A DNA stretch of 33,834 bases from Verrucomicrobiota bacterium. GTDB taxonomy: Bacteria > Verrucomicrobiota > Verrucomicrobiia > Limisphaerales > UBA8199. The stretch's first letter is position 1, and every line of letters begins with the position of its first letter. The translations under genes and the position numbers were made by a program. The notes beneath the pieces were generated by a model that was not told the DNA's origin, ran no database searches, and saw only the letters and a program-made list of their open reading frames with translations. Where the stretch lies: contig PSRM01000326.1 in the NCBI GenBank assembly GCA_003176045.1, forward strand, positions 1 to 33,834, read 5' to 3'. Below are positions 6,985-18,400 of the stretch, in pieces.

Positions 6985-9900
6985 TAGCCCACAACGCGGT
7001 AGAATTTTTCCACGTAGTTGGAGATGGAATTGGTAAAAGCAGCCGTGGACTGCGCAGCAACAAAACTGGTCTCGTTGGTCCAGGGGCCAGAGGCCAAATT
7101 GGTGGAGCTTTGGAGCGTATAGTTGCGGCCGGCCACCAGACTGCCGATGCTCATGACAAAACTGTCCGGCGGCAGGAAGTTCGCGTTCAATGCCGCCGAG
7201 GTGGCTGGCGCGATGCTCGGCATACCGAACACAGTGATTGCCGCATAACCGCAATAGCCGTTTTCCGAGGGAGGGCTGGTAAAGTCGAACCTCACATTCG
7301 CCGCGTTCGTGGCCAACACTCCACCCGAAGCAGCCAGCGTCACGCGCGTGGCGGACTGAATGTTATTGGCAATTGCAGGGTTGTAATTAACAGCCCCCAA
7401 CCAGATGAAAGTACTGGGCGCCGTCACGGTCGAATAATAAACGGTGTAAGCCTGTTGATCCCGGCCATTGTTCGCCCACCCTCCATAGACGGTGATGTTC
7501 GTAAGATTAAAACCATTGGTTGAACCAGTGAGCGCATAAGTGATCGAGGAGCCCGCACTGCTCCCGTCGGGACCAGTTCCGTTGCCGCAAGTAACGTAGT
7601 TCGTGCTGCTGGTGACGCCGTATGGGCCGGTGATGAGCGCCAATCCCAAGCTGTTGCTTGCGGTCAGAGAGTTGACGTTTCGGCCAGAGATCTCTTCACT
7701 GAAATTGCCAGAAACCATGCTCGGGAGCTTGCCGGCAATCAGGCTGCCATTGGTCAGGACGGTCCAACTGGGATAAAACGTGCCACTTCCACTGCCGGTC
7801 TGACTGGTCGAAATGATGACCAGGACCTGCTGCACCGAGACCGAGTAGGGTGAAGAAAAAATATAACTGCCAGAACCGACGGTAAAGATGGCAATGCCGT
7901 TTGAAGCCCCGACATAAGTGACGCCAGGCGAACTGGCCGCGGGCGCGCCGCTTTCAGTAATGGCGGTTGCATTAGTGGTGGGCACGTGGACTTCGGCCGT
8001 CGTATTGGCCGGAATGGTTACGTTCAAAGTCAGAGCCTTGTTGGTAAGGCCCCAGGACGATCCGATGCGGCCTTGAATGGAATCGTAATAACCTCCGGCC
8101 CAAGTCAGATCACCGCCGACTTGCGGTGCAATCAGGATTTTCTCGAACCCCGGCTGAAGCACGTCAATTCCCAAAATTCCACGATAGAACCATTCCGCGC
8201 ATGTGCCGAAATTGGCGTGATTAAGCGAGTTCATTCCGTCCTGACTGGTGTTCACGGTGCCGTCGGCGTTGACGCTGTTCCATAATTCAAAAATGGTGGT
8301 GGCGCCGAGGCCAATTTCGTAACCCCAGGAAGGGTAATCCGTTTTAGCGAGCATTTGGTAGGCGAGATCGCTTCTGCCGATACTGGTTAACGCCGGAAGC
8401 AGCAGATAGGTCGTCACCATGCCGCTGGAAGGATGGCCATTCTGGGCGCTGATTGCGGCGGCCATTTTGTTTGCGGCCAGGGACCTTTGGGCCGTTGTAA
8501 GGAGATTAAAACCCAGGGCCAGCGCGTACCCGCCTTCCGAACCCGAACCTACGGTGCCATCTGCCGCGACAAATCTGCTCTGAAAGGCGGAAGATATATT
8601 GGTGAAAAGCAGCCCATAGGTCGCGGCGTCTGAAGTCTTGCCGAGCGCCAGCGCCATCTCTGCCATCATCGCGGCGCATCGCCCATAAAAAGCGGTCGAA
8701 ATAAGATTGAGAGGGGTGGACCCATCCACGGCCACCCAGTCGCCGTAACCGCTGTTTGGGCCGATGAAGTTGGTCGAGAGCGTCGAGTAATAGGCAAGAT
8801 GATCGGCCATATTCGTATAGAAGCGTTGGGCGGGCCGAAGATCGCCATACGTTTGATAAATCCAGTATGGAACAAAAACGACACTATCTTGCCATCCGGC
8901 GCTGAATCCAAAGTCACCCACCAAAGGCGCCTGCTGCCCGAAATCGGAAGTAGTAGCCCTGGCTCTGCTATCCACGATGTCCTGGCACCACTTATTAAAA
9001 AAACTCTGGGCCTGCTCGCTGAACATCCCCGTGCGCATGACTTCCGTGCCATCGCACCAGCCCGCCCGCTCGTCGCGCTGTGGACAGTCGGTGGGCACGC
9101 CGAAATAATTATCACGCACCGACCAAACCATGTTCGAGTAGATGTGGTTGATCAAGTCGTTAGAGCATTGGAAAGAACCGGCTCCTGCCAGGCCGGAATG
9201 AACCACAACGGCCGCGCACGTCGTTGGGGTTGGCGCTTGTGCCAGGCCTTGAACCTCCACATATTGAAATCCGTGGTAGGTGAAACGAGGTTCCCACGTC
9301 TCCACTCCTCCCTTACATATATAAGTATCCATCGCCCGCGCCGAACGCAAGTTGTCCCGGAAAACCGTCCCATCCGGATTTAGCCATTCGCCAAAGCGCA
9401 TGACAATTCGTCTTCCCGCCTGCTGGTTGGTAACTTGCAGGCGTACCCAGCCGGAGATGTTCTGGCCAAAGTTCATTACATACAGGCCGGGCTGTGGCTG
9501 AGTGATCGCTACTGCAACAAGACTCTGGTTGGTCAGTACAGCCTCTGCGGGAGATGCTTGAAGCGCGGGCGAGATTTCCGCGCCCGTGGTCACGGTGGTC
9601 CATGATCCATTATTGAAACCCGGGTTGTCCCAACCTGGCACTTCAAGCCGGGCATCGTAGGTTTCTCCGGCCTGAATATCGCTTTCTCGGATCGGTCCGA
9701 AACCCGATTGCCAGGACGAGTCACTGGCGATGACTTGCGTGGTGGCATTGGTGTAAAAAAGATGAAGCTGCGCGCGTAGCCGCGTCCTGGTTCCATAAAA
9801 GTTCTGGCCGTCGAAAGCACAATTTCCGCGATACCAGCCATCACCTAAAATGGCCCCCATGGTATTTGACCCTTGCTTTAGCATCGAAGTCACATCATAC

Positions 9901-11054
9901 GCCTGATAATAGAGGCGCAGCTTGTAATCGGTCCAATCCGGAACGAAATAATCGTTCCCCACTTTTGCTCCATTTAAGTGTGGCTCAACCAGACCCTGGC
10001 CAGTAACATAAAAAATCGCCCGGGCCGGTAATTGGGACAGACTAAAATCCTTCCTGACCTGCGTCGCTGCCAGATAATTTTTCATGAAGCTGTTCCAGGG
10101 CGCCATGCCGTAGCTTCCAAGCACAAGAGCGTTAGACCAGCCTGAAGCAGTGAAGTTGGTTTGGTTCCAATTACTGAAAAACTGGTTGGCGCAAATCCAC
10201 GTCCCGTCGGTATGAACGCTGTTGGTTTGACCGGTGTTATAGGTCAAATCGAAGGCGCCAATTAATCCGGCGGGGTTGGGACTCGTGCCCCCGTTCACCG
10301 CAGCCACGGCCAGTACGTTGGTGCCATTGACCAAAAGTGAGGAGATGTCTGCCTGGCTACATTCTTTCCAGTTATCGCCGGACAGGCCGATTTGTCCATT
10401 TACATACAGAGTGAAGGAGTTGTCTGCCGTCATCGTGGCGATTGCCTGGTTGATGCTCACACCCGCCGGCACGGTGATCACCTTGCGAAACCAGCGGGTA
10501 GCAACCGGCGCGCTGGAAGCTGGGTTGCCCTCCGGAAACCAAATCCAACTGGCCTGCGTGAACGTTGACCCGGTTTGCCAGGCCGGCGCGTCGTCCCGGC
10601 CGATCCATTGCGCGGTCCAGTCGCTTTGATTCAATAGTCCCATCGACCACGAAGCCGGAGAACTCCAACCCGAAGCCTGGCCATTCTTGTCCCAGACCTG
10701 CACGTGCCAATAGCAGACCTTATGCGACGTCAGTCCTACACCCCCGTAGGCAATCTGTGAAGTCTGGTTAGACATGACCTGGCCGGTATCCCACAAGTCG
10801 CCCAGGTTGCCGGCCAGTAATTGAAGCGAACTGGCTACTTGAATCTGGTAAGCGCTCTGAAATTGTCCGCGTTCACCTGCGATAGTCGTTTGCACCTGCC
10901 AGCTCAATCTTGGACTGGTCTCGCTCAGGCCGACCGGGTTGGGTTTGGATTCGCACTGCAGTTGCACTGGAAGAATTCCGGCGAAGACGGGGCCCGACCA
11001 CGGCAATGCGCAACCACACCACACAATGGTTCGGACAACCTTGGGGAACTTCAT
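6981..11054 (-). CDS. Secreted GH78 alpha-L-rhamnosidase (copy 1)
   Basis: The 1,357-residue protein has a signal peptide (ending about residue 26, PVFAG). Domains follow in GH78 order: N-terminal beta-domain (about 28-145), an accessory sandwich (about 169-310, SWIWFPEG, DNSFTLYVNG), Bac_rhamnosid_N and beta domains, and the (alpha/alpha)6 catalytic domain with DCPQRDERAGW at 656-666 (general acid Glu662) and ATTIFELW with Glu923 as likely base. A shared module at about 1078-1280 and a YTLQSSTNLASG C-terminal domain follow. It releases terminal L-rhamnose from glycans. Oddity: the motif reads GWCDG where copy 2 has GWTGD. It starts 10 bases after the pseudopilin. Confidence 0.9.
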   Translation of the reverse strand: MKFPKVVRTIVWCGCALPWSGPVFAGILPVQLQCESKPNPVGLSETSPRLSWQVQTTIAGERGQFQSAYQIQVASSLQLLAGNLGDLWDTGQVMSNQTSQIAYGGVGLTSHKVCYWHVQVWDKNGQASGWSSPASWSMGLLNQSDWTAQWIGRDDAPAWQTGSTFTQASWIWFPEGNPASSAPVATRWFRKVITVPAGVSINQAIATMTADNSFTLYVNGQIGLSGDNWKECSQADISSLLVNGTNVLAVAAVNGGTSPNPAGLIGAFDLTYNTGQTNSVHTDGTWICANQFFSNWNQTNFTASGWSNALVLGSYGMAPWNSFMKNYLAATQVRKDFSLSQLPARAIFYVTGQGLVEPHLNGAKVGNDYFVPDWTDYKLRLYYQAYDVTSMLKQGSNTMGAILGDGWYRGNCAFDGQNFYGTRTRLRAQLHLFYTNATTQVIASDSSWQSGFGPIRESDIQAGETYDARLEVPGWDNPGFNNGSWTTVTTGAEISPALQASPAEAVLTNQSLVAVAITQPQPGLYVMNFGQNISGWVRLQVTNQQAGRRIVMRFGEWLNPDGTVFRDNLRSARAMDTYICKGGVETWEPRFTYHGFQYVEVQGLAQAPTPTTCAAVVVHSGLAGAGSFQCSNDLINHIYSNMVWSVRDNYFGVPTDCPQRDERAGWCDGTEVMRTGMFSEQAQSFFNKWCQDIVDSRARATTSDFGQQAPLVGDFGFSAGWQDSVVFVPYWIYQTYGDLRPAQRFYTNMADHLAYYSTLSTNFIGPNSGYGDWVAVDGSTPLNLISTAFYGRCAAMMAEMALALGKTSDAATYGLLFTNISSAFQSRFVAADGTVGSGSEGGYALALGFNLLTTAQRSLAANKMAAAISAQNGHPSSGMVTTYLLLPALTSIGRSDLAYQMLAKTDYPSWGYEIGLGATTIFELWNSVNADGTVNTSQDGMNSLNHANFGTCAEWFYRGILGIDVLQPGFEKILIAPQVGGDLTWAGGYYDSIQGRIGSSWGLTNKALTLNVTIPANTTAEVHVPTTNATAITESGAPAASSPGVTYVGASNGIAIFTVGSGSYIFSSPYSVSVQQVLVIISTSQTGSGSGTFYPSWTVLTNGSLIAGKLPSMVSGNFSEEISGRNVNSLTASNSLGLALITGPYGVTSSTNYVTCGNGTGPDGSSAGSSITYALTGSTNGFNLTNITVYGGWANNGRDQQAYTVYYSTVTAPSTFIWLGAVNYNPAIANNIQSATRVTLAASGGVLATNAANVRFDFTSPPSENGYCGYAAITVFGMPSIAPATSAALNANFLPPDSFVMSIGSLVAGRNYTLQSSTNLASGPWTNETSFVAAQSTAAFTNSISNYVEKFYRVVGY

Positions 11055-11064
11055 AAACGCCTAT

Positions 11065-11874
11065 TCACCACGGGCCGGCGGTAATATCCATCGGGTGGAA
11101 GTAAAGATTCCAACTTTGTCCCCTGGCTCCGAGGTTGATCGTGGCTGTCAGGTTGCCCAGATTGAATTTCCGCCAGGCTAGATGGCCGTCTTCATAAAGA
11201 AAATTGCCGCCAGTGGGAACAGCCCCTGCTGCTCGATGAGTCGAGAGAAGCGTGCCACTGCCTGGGGCAGCCCAACTCGATCCGTATTGCTGTAACCGGT
11301 CCGACATGATCGGCGCAAGGCGGTAAGCACCGCCTGGTTTTTTGCGGTAGCACCATTCCCCAAGCCCCATGCTGTTGTAATCCATGTCCACGCTCACGTC
11401 TGCGCACACACCGGATTTTGGCCGTCCAGGAAGATAAAAATATCCAATCAAATTACCCATGTAGCCGGGTTGCTGCTCAGCATACCGATGCCACTGGTCA
11501 TCCGGACAATAGATGACATCGTTTCCTGCCCGCGGCTTGCCGACACTGCCTGGATAGTTCTTATACAGGTAACTGGGATAAAAGCCCGAATTGAACGAGT
11601 AGGGCATCCAACTGAAATCATGCGCCCCGTCAGTAGTCACGGTCAGGTCAGGAAAGCTGTTTTGATTATCACTGGCATACATTTCGAGGGCAGCTCCCCA
11701 CTGTCTGAGGTTGCCTGCACATTGAGTGCGGATGGATGTTGCTTTGGCCTTGGATAACGCCGGCAATAACATGGCTGCCAGGATGGCGATGATGGCAATC
11801 ACCACCAGAAGCTCAATAAGCGTGAAGGCTCGGTGATCCTGGCCACACGCTCGACTTGGGATGTATGTTCTCAC
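11065..11874 (-). CDS. Type II secretion-like pseudopilin, H-X9-DG family (copy 1)
   Basis: The 269-residue protein starts at GTG 11874 and has a prepilin signal: a short basic leader ending DHRA, then [17 protein letters not shown] with the Glu at +5 needed for cleavage and assembly. The C-terminal globular part includes SFPDL, GAHDFSWMPYSFNSGFYP, a CPDDQWHRY segment and the family's terminal THRAAG...NFLYEDGHLAWRKF motif, here with a longer H-to-DG spacing than nine. It lies between the giant lectin-like protein and the rhamnosidase, 10 bases from the latter, implying co-transcription. It may form a periplasmic or surface filament that displays or exports neighbours; this role is inferred. 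Confidence 0.85.
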   Translation of the reverse strand: MRTYIPSRACGQDHRAFTLIELLVVIAIIAILAAMLLPALSKAKATSIRTQCAGNLRQWGAALEMYASDNQNSFPDLTVTTDGAHDFSWMPYSFNSGFYPSYLYKNYPGSVGKPRAGNDVIYCPDDQWHRYAEQQPGYMGNLIGYFYLPGRPKSGVCADVSVDMDYNSMGLGEWCYRKKPGGAYRLAPIMSDRLQQYGSSWAAPGSGTLLSTHRAAGAVPTGGNFLYEDGHLAWRKFNLGNLTATINLGARGQSWNLYFHPMDITAGPW

Positions 11875-12012
11875 TTAATCCCAGGCGCATGAACCTGTGG
11901 CAGCTTCCAGCCAGGACGTAAACGGACCTTGGCATTGATACCCAATCGCGGTTGAGACCAAACGGATTGCTCACGATTCGCGCCGGTGATAAACCATCTT
12001 CGACCCTGTGGC

Positions 12013-15000
12013 CTATGGAGCGTTTGGATCATTCAGTTTTAATTTATAGTAGGAGGCGTTGCCGCCGGCGTTAAACGTCGCCTGGTTCTTCAGACCGACT
12101 ACCGCGAATGACAGCGGCGTCGCAGGGACCCAGGGGCCAATGAGACTGCTGCTTTGCAGCAGCTTGAACAAACTGGAAACGGAAACCGGCCACGATACCA
12201 CCACCTGACCTGAGGCGCCTTGCGCGATGGAAATAATGGGGGGCGTAGTATAGGAATATAGAAAATTTGACACTGTCTGAGTGGAAGCAACGCCACCATC
12301 GCTTCCCGTCAAGCCGATGTAAGCGCTGCCGTTGCCGACGGTGGCCGGCAGATTTATCGAAAAGCTGCTGCTGTTGGTTGCCGGCACCGATGGATCTATC
12401 AGCAGCACCTTCATCACACCCTGCACATAGTAAAGCTGGACGTATATGTTGTCGCCACTGTCGATATTGACTGGCGCGGTGCTAAGATAGCCGCTGTTGC
12501 TGAAGTCGCCAATGTTACCATTGGTTTGGACTAAAATCCCGATCCCTCCATGGATGGCATTTGTATAGATGTTCATTTCAAAAGCGGCGCTGGGCGCAAT
12601 GCCGCCATAGCCCAAGCCTCCGCCGCTGGAGCCGAGCGCGGAGGTGCCTGCTGGAGCGTTCTGCAGGCAGAAGGTAACGCCATCGGCTCCACCATTCGCC
12701 TGGTAGTAGAAGGAAGCAATGAAGCCGCCGACATACTGGCCCGCGCTGAAAAACGCATTGCCGGACTCACCGGTGTTGCCGTCGGTGAGCATCAGCGCGT
12801 TACCGTTGATAGTGGGAGCGAAGATCCCGTTGTCGTTTATGACCCAGCCCGAGTTAGTCAAAGTGACCAGCGGCGGAACGGTGGTGTCGCCAATCAAAAC
12901 AGCCGTCGAACTGACGATCGCACTCACAGTATTGCTGACCTGGACATGATACGAGTTCGTGCCGGCCAGCGCATTGAACGAGTAGATCGAGTTCGTCGCA
13001 CCAGCAATAGGACCGTTTTGATTTGCCCATTGGTAGTGTAATGGAGTACTGCCGGACACTGAAACTGAGAAGCTCATCGGGGCGCCCACAGGAACATCCG
13101 ACAGCAGAGGGGTAACGTCGCTCGTGAACGCCGGTCCGATGGGCGGAGGAGGCGCAATGCCTTTTTCCAGGAGGACGGCATTGTACTGCGATGCGGCACC
13201 CAGCACATTTAGAATGGTTAATGGCTGGGTGGTTGCCTGTGCCGTGAAAGTGCCCATAATGAAGCCGCCAACATGTGGCGCGCCGTTGGCGAAAGCATAT
13301 TGCTGCCCAGGGCTCACGGTCACGCCGTCCGTTACGTGGAAGACGCTTCCCCCGGCAGCATTGCCGCGGGTATCATCCAGCAACACCAGCACGGTATAGG
13401 CCTGGCCGATCGTCAGATTGTTCAAAGTCCCCGAGTTGGCGGGGCCACCGTAAAGACCATCCGTCAGCATCGTATCCAGAGCTGGATCGCCGGTGGTGGC
13501 GCCACCAGTCATGTAGCTATTATAGCTTGAGGGATTGTTGGCTACGGTCATATTTCCAGAAGAAACATTGTCGTCAAAGGTATAACCGTTGGCCGTCGTT
13601 TGAAGTCCGGCCCCTCCGAAATCAACACCGTAAACTTCGTTTGCCACGGTGCCCGCATAGGTAAGAACCGAATTGTTATTGAAAACGCCGTTGTATGTGC
13701 CCGCTGCGTACCAGGTGATCACGGGGGAAACCGTGAGCGGGGCGGGCGAGCTGAATGCCACATCGGAAATGTTTGCCGCATTGACCGCCTTGAGCCTGTA
13801 TGAACCGGAGTTGCTCACGGTCACATTAGTGAGGGTCAGCGTCGAGCTTACTACTCCGTTATTGGTAACATTAACGACTCCCGTATTAATGTTGTTGGTC
13901 ACCCCATTGGCCAGAACCTGCCATTGAACCGTGATCGGCGGAGTATTACTGAAGGCTGCAGTAAAAACCACATTGGTCCCCGAACCCACCGAGAGGCTGG
14001 CGGGTGTTGTGTTCGTGACTAACTGGATGGTAACTGGCGCAGCTTTTTCCAACAGAATTGCATTATATTGAACTTGTGAGCTGAACATGATGAATATCTG
14101 GCTTGCTGTCGTGGCCGTGAATGTTCCCATGACGTAGCCACCGATAGCCGGTGTGCCGCCTGGAAAACAAAAGGTTTGTGCCGGACTATACGTCAGGTGG
14201 TCAGTGACTCGGAATTGTGCGGTGCTGCCTCGGGTATCTGCCCCCAACATGATCACGTGATATCGTTGACCAACCGTGAGGTTATTCAAAATGCCATATA
14301 TGTTCTGGTTTCCGTAAATGCCAGAATTTAGAAGGGCGTCAAATCCGCTATCGCCCGTGGTGCCGCCCCCGCTTAAATAGGCGTTATAGGAACTCAGGCT
14401 GCCGCCCAGGGTCATGTTTCCAGAAGTGGTATAGTCATTAAAAGTGTACCCGTTGGTGGTGGTTTGCAGGCCCGATCCGCCGAAGTCCACGCCATAGACT
14501 TCATTGGATGGGGCGCCGGCAAGACCGAGAACAGTGTTATCAGTGAATGTGCCTTCTGCGTCCCACACAATTTGAGCCGCCGGGACAGAAGCCGGAAGTT
14601 GATTCGTCAAATACCCCAAATTGGGCCCCCCAAAACCCTGATTCGGGTTCCCGGTCCCGTTGATGTTGAGCAGGCTGGACAATACGGTAGAGGTTGAATT
14701 ATTGACTATAAGTCCCTGGCCCGACACTGTGCCGATGGCAGGATTCAGGTATGGCGCAGACCCGATACTGTTCGCCCACGTGTCCTGGGTTTGGTTCGCC
14801 AAAATAGCGTAATAGCCGCCGCCTTGCCCATTGTTGGGAAGGGCGAGCGTCGGAATGCCGACCCATCGGTAACCATTAATCAGCGGGGCGGTGGTCCCGG
14901 GAGGGATCGTAGCCGTAGCCAAAAGGACGTATTGGGAGCCGGTGTTGTTATACCGAAAAATTGAAACGGTGTGAGGAGCCAGCAGTCCGGTGCCGCTTTG

Positions 15001-15207
15001 ATCCCAGAAGCCCAATGCATTGATGGTGGTTCCACCGGTCGGCGCATAAAATTCGAATCCAGCCGCGACGTAAGTGTCGTTTCGCGTCGTGCCGGTGGGC
15101 ACACCCACGCCTATGATGTTCTGCGCCTGGGCGACGGAAAGAGCAAACAGTGCGGCGAGACAAATGCTCGGGGCGATTTTCCATTTTGGGGCGTAGGGGG
15201 TATTCAT
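12013..15207 (-). CDS. Giant secreted protein with lectin-like domain
   Basis: This 1,064-residue protein has a signal peptide (hydrophobic about 12-27, ending AQAQ). Seen in order: a DUF4082-like sandwich (about 28-150), a first EVYGVDFGGSGLQTT domain (about 214-390), an Ig-like domain (about 393-495), a second EVYGVDFGGAGLQTT domain (about 498-690), another Ig-like domain (about 700-785), an L-type (legume-like) lectin domain (about 785-985, with GGADGVTFCLQN and AFEMNIYTN), and a C-terminal beta domain. No catalytic motif is visible. It heads the minus arm and starts 260 bases from the divergent giant gene at 15468. Likely role: glycan binding at the cell surface. Confidence 0.75.
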   Translation of the reverse strand: MNTPYAPKWKIAPSICLAALFALSVAQAQNIIGVGVPTGTTRNDTYVAAGFEFYAPTGGTTINALGFWDQSGTGLLAPHTVSIFRYNNTGSQYVLLATATIPPGTTAPLINGYRWVGIPTLALPNNGQGGGYYAILANQTQDTWANSIGSAPYLNPAIGTVSGQGLIVNNSTSTVLSSLLNINGTGNPNQGFGGPNLGYLTNQLPASVPAAQIVWDAEGTFTDNTVLGLAGAPSNEVYGVDFGGSGLQTTTNGYTFNDYTTSGNMTLGGSLSSYNAYLSGGGTTGDSGFDALLNSGIYGNQNIYGILNNLTVGQRYHVIMLGADTRGSTAQFRVTDHLTYSPAQTFCFPGGTPAIGGYVMGTFTATTASQIFIMFSSQVQYNAILLEKAAPVTIQLVTNTTPASLSVGSGTNVVFTAAFSNTPPITVQWQVLANGVTNNINTGVVNVTNNGVVSSTLTLTNVTVSNSGSYRLKAVNAANISDVAFSSPAPLTVSPVITWYAAGTYNGVFNNNSVLTYAGTVANEVYGVDFGGAGLQTTANGYTFDDNVSSGNMTVANNPSSYNSYMTGGATTGDPALDTMLTDGLYGGPANSGTLNNLTIGQAYTVLVLLDDTRGNAAGGSVFHVTDGVTVSPGQQYAFANGAPHVGGFIMGTFTAQATTQPLTILNVLGAASQYNAVLLEKGIAPPPPIGPAFTSDVTPLLSDVPVGAPMSFSVSVSGSTPLHYQWANQNGPIAGATNSIYSFNALAGTNSYHVQVSNTVSAIVSSTAVLIGDTTVPPLVTLTNSGWVINDNGIFAPTINGNALMLTDGNTGESGNAFFSAGQYVGGFIASFYYQANGGADGVTFCLQNAPAGTSALGSSGGGLGYGGIAPSAAFEMNIYTNAIHGGIGILVQTNGNIGDFSNSGYLSTAPVNIDSGDNIYVQLYYVQGVMKVLLIDPSVPATNSSSFSINLPATVGNGSAYIGLTGSDGGVASTQTVSNFLYSYTTPPIISIAQGASGQVVVSWPVSVSSLFKLLQSSSLIGPWVPATPLSFAVVGLKNQATFNAGGNASYYKLKLNDPNAP

Positions 15208-15467
15208 AATATCTTCTAATGGCTGAATGAGTTTGGAAGATTGCGTCGAATTGGTGCCATGAGGTGCTTTTTGCTTTCTAGCAGGAAATTTATCATGAAC
15301 TCAGGGAGGCTGAAAATGGACGCGTTGGCAAAAAGCGTGTATAAGCTTACGCTCCACGTTTAAACGGACTTCGAAAAAAGGGCGGTCTTTACCCTCCCCA
15401 ATTCAGGTGATGGGGGGGGACTGCATCAGGGGATATACGAAAGGAGTGTGTGTAAGCGATAGTAGTC
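15208..15467. promoter_or_regulatory. Divergent promoter region of the two rhamnosidase arms
   Basis: No gene is seen in these 260 bases. They separate two giant secreted-protein genes reading outwards, so promoters for both arms and regulator sites are expected here. I could not identify a convincing operator palindrome. There is a run of eight G near 15411-15418 and an AAGGAG at about 15440-15445, too far from ATG 15468 to serve it. The minus gene has only a weak AGAAGA upstream of ATG 15207. Confidence 0.55.
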
Positions 15468-18400
15468 TTGAAAGCACATGGCGTCACACTGGCCCGGCTG
15501 TCAGCCGGCAGCGGGCGCGAAATGCGAATGATTGAGAACGCATACGACCCCCCTATGAAAAACTCAGATAGAATTCAAACGTTCGAGCCAAGTTCGATAG
15601 TACCGTCCAGCAGTGTGAGCTGTCCGAGGCGACTCGGATGGAAAGCCGCCGCCAGCCTCGCCGGCGCGGCCCTACTGATCGTGGCAGGCTCTGCGTCCGC
15701 GCAGTTGACAGTCACTACGGCCAACCAGCAGGGGACGACCGGTGTCTGGCCGTTCACACCGAGCTGGACGGTTAACACGAATGGCAGTTTGGTAGCCGGA
15801 CTTGTTCCCAGCACGGCCCTCGGCAATTTCAGCCTCGAAATCGCCGGGAGAAGTGTCAATTCGCTGACGGTAAACACGAATCTAACAATTGGGATTATTC
15901 AACCCAGCACCACCACCAGCACAAACTATGTGACTTGCGGCAACGGCAGTGGCGCGGGTTCGTTGATCGTTTACACGCTCCCCGCTTCCGCGAATGGCTA
16001 TAATATAACCAACATCACCGTTTACGGCGGGTGGGCCAATAACGGCCGCGATCAGCAGGGCTTTACCTTGTTGTACGCCACCGCCGACAACCCCACCAGT
16101 TTCAAGTTCCTTACCGTCGTCAATTTTAACCCTTCGGTTCCCAGCAGCACGGCCAGCGCCAATCGGGAGATTATCAATGACGCCTCGGGCGGGTTGATCG
16201 CCGCCAATGTGGTCGCGCTCGAATTCGATTTCAGCAATCCGCGTGTCGAGAATGGTTACACAGGCTACAGTGCCATCACCGTTGGAGGGACAGCGGCGTC
16301 GAGCGTGGTGAGTCCGGTGGTTTCGATAACCACCTCCAACCAGACCGGCAGCAATCCATTCACGCCCTCCTGGACGGCGGAAACTCCCGATTTGATTTCC
16401 GGCCTGAGCCCTACCACGACCTTTGGCACTTTTACGCTCGAGAGTTCAGGCGGGACACCAGTGATAACGGACGGCACGATCGGGATCTCCGGCAATGTCA
16501 GCTACTTTGCAACCTGCGGCGCCGGAGGTGGTAGCGGCAGCTTACTGATTTATACCCTTCCGAATCAGGTTAACGGATCGGATGTAACAAACATCGTGGT
16601 TTACAGCGGCTGGGGGGATAGCGGGCGCGACGGGCAATATTATAAGGTTTCGTATTCGACGGTGTCGGCCCCTACGACCTTCGTCCCCATAACGACCATT
16701 TATTACAACCCGCAAGGTGTGTCGGGCGCCGTGGCGAACCGGGTGTCAATCTCCATGAATAACGGCAGTCCTCTGGGGAGTGCCGTGGCCAATCTCAAAT
16801 TTGATTTTTCCTCTCCTCCAAACGCATCGACTTTCGACAACGGCTACCAGGGTATCTCGGAGATCGTTGTGCGTGGTCATGACACCGCAGCGCCGCCGCC
16901 GCCACCTTCGCCTTACCTGACGCAGGACACCTTGCCCTCTTATGCCGAGACGGTAGTCGGCGACCAGGTGGTTTTGACGGCGGCCTTCAGCAATGCCCCG
17001 CCCGCAAACCTTCAATGGCAATACATCAATACCAACAGCACGGCTACCAACGATATTGCTGGCGCCACGAGCGGAACGCTCACGCTGAACAACGTTCAAC
17101 TCACCAACAGCGGCTTCTATAGGCTGAAAGCTGTTAATGCCACGAACGGCACTGCGGCTCCTTCGTTCAGCACGGCCGCCCCGCTCGTGGTCGGCAACGT
17201 ACCGGCAGCCGTCAACAACGTCATCGTCAAATATGCCGGACAATGCGGCCTGGGTGCAGCGGGCAGCAGCACCAACTTCTATCCCACCTGGACCATTGAC
17301 ACGAGCAACGACCTGATCCTTGGGTTCGGCTCGGGCGGCGGGCCTGGGACATTTACCGCGGGGAGCGGCAATTTCGGTTTGAATCAAGCCAATATAGATC
17401 CAACGATTCTGTCCGACGGCTCATTTGGTTATTTGAATTATTGGCCGAATGTTGGCTCGAGTCCCACCCTGGTGACTTGCGGCTCGAGCCCAGCGGGTCC
17501 TGGCACATCAATCACATACGAACTGCTCACGAATTCCGCGCCCAGCGGCTTTGATATCACAAATATCACTGTTTACGGCGGCTGGGGCGACGGTGGCCGC
17601 GACGAACAGAAATATGAGGTCAAATATTCCACGGTGGCAAACCCCACTTTGTTCAACAGCCTCGTGACCGCGGATTACAATCCGAATGATCCGAACGGTG
17701 TCCAAACCGCCACGCGCACGACGCTCGTTCCGGCCTCTGGAGCGATGGCTCAAAATGTGTATGCCGTGGAGATAAACTGGGGGCTGCAAGGCGCCCCGCC
17801 CAAGAACGGCTATGAGGGTTATTCTGAAATCATTATCAAAGGCACCGCCTCGGCGCCTAAGCCAGTTTTGACGCAGGATATTACGCCACTGACAGCGCAA
17901 GACGTGGTGGGTGGGACCTTGACCATAAACGCTGGCTTCAGTGGCGCCACGAGTTACCAATGGCAGAAAAACGGCACCAACCTGATCGGCCAAACCAGCC
18001 CAACCCTCGTCTTGAGCAACCTGCAACTGGGCGACACAGCCACAAACGGCGGTTACCGCCTGACCGCTTCGAACGGCGCGGGCACTTCGGTCACGCGAGG
18101 GTGCTCGGTCGTTGTTAGCCCGATTCCCGCGGCAATTGGCAACGTGATCATCTCATTTGCCAATCAGAGTTCGGACGCAAGCAGCTTTTCGCCCACCTGG
18201 GATACCTCAAGCTTTAGTTCGAGTTTGATCAGTGGCGCTTCTCCGACCGATTTTGGCCCTGGGAATTTTAACGACCCGGATGCAAATCCCGTGAGCCATA
18301 ATCTGGCAGGCGGACTGCCGGTGCTGACGGACGGCGATTACGGGACCATAGTAGATGGGGGCGCCCATCCGGCGTTTGCGACCTGCGGCGATAACTCGCA

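Noticed and set aside
6829..7254. N-terminal extension of the AraC regulator
   Set aside because: These codons are antisense to the end of the rhamnosidase plus the palindrome. The family's typical N-terminus (KDYF) begins at GTG 6828.
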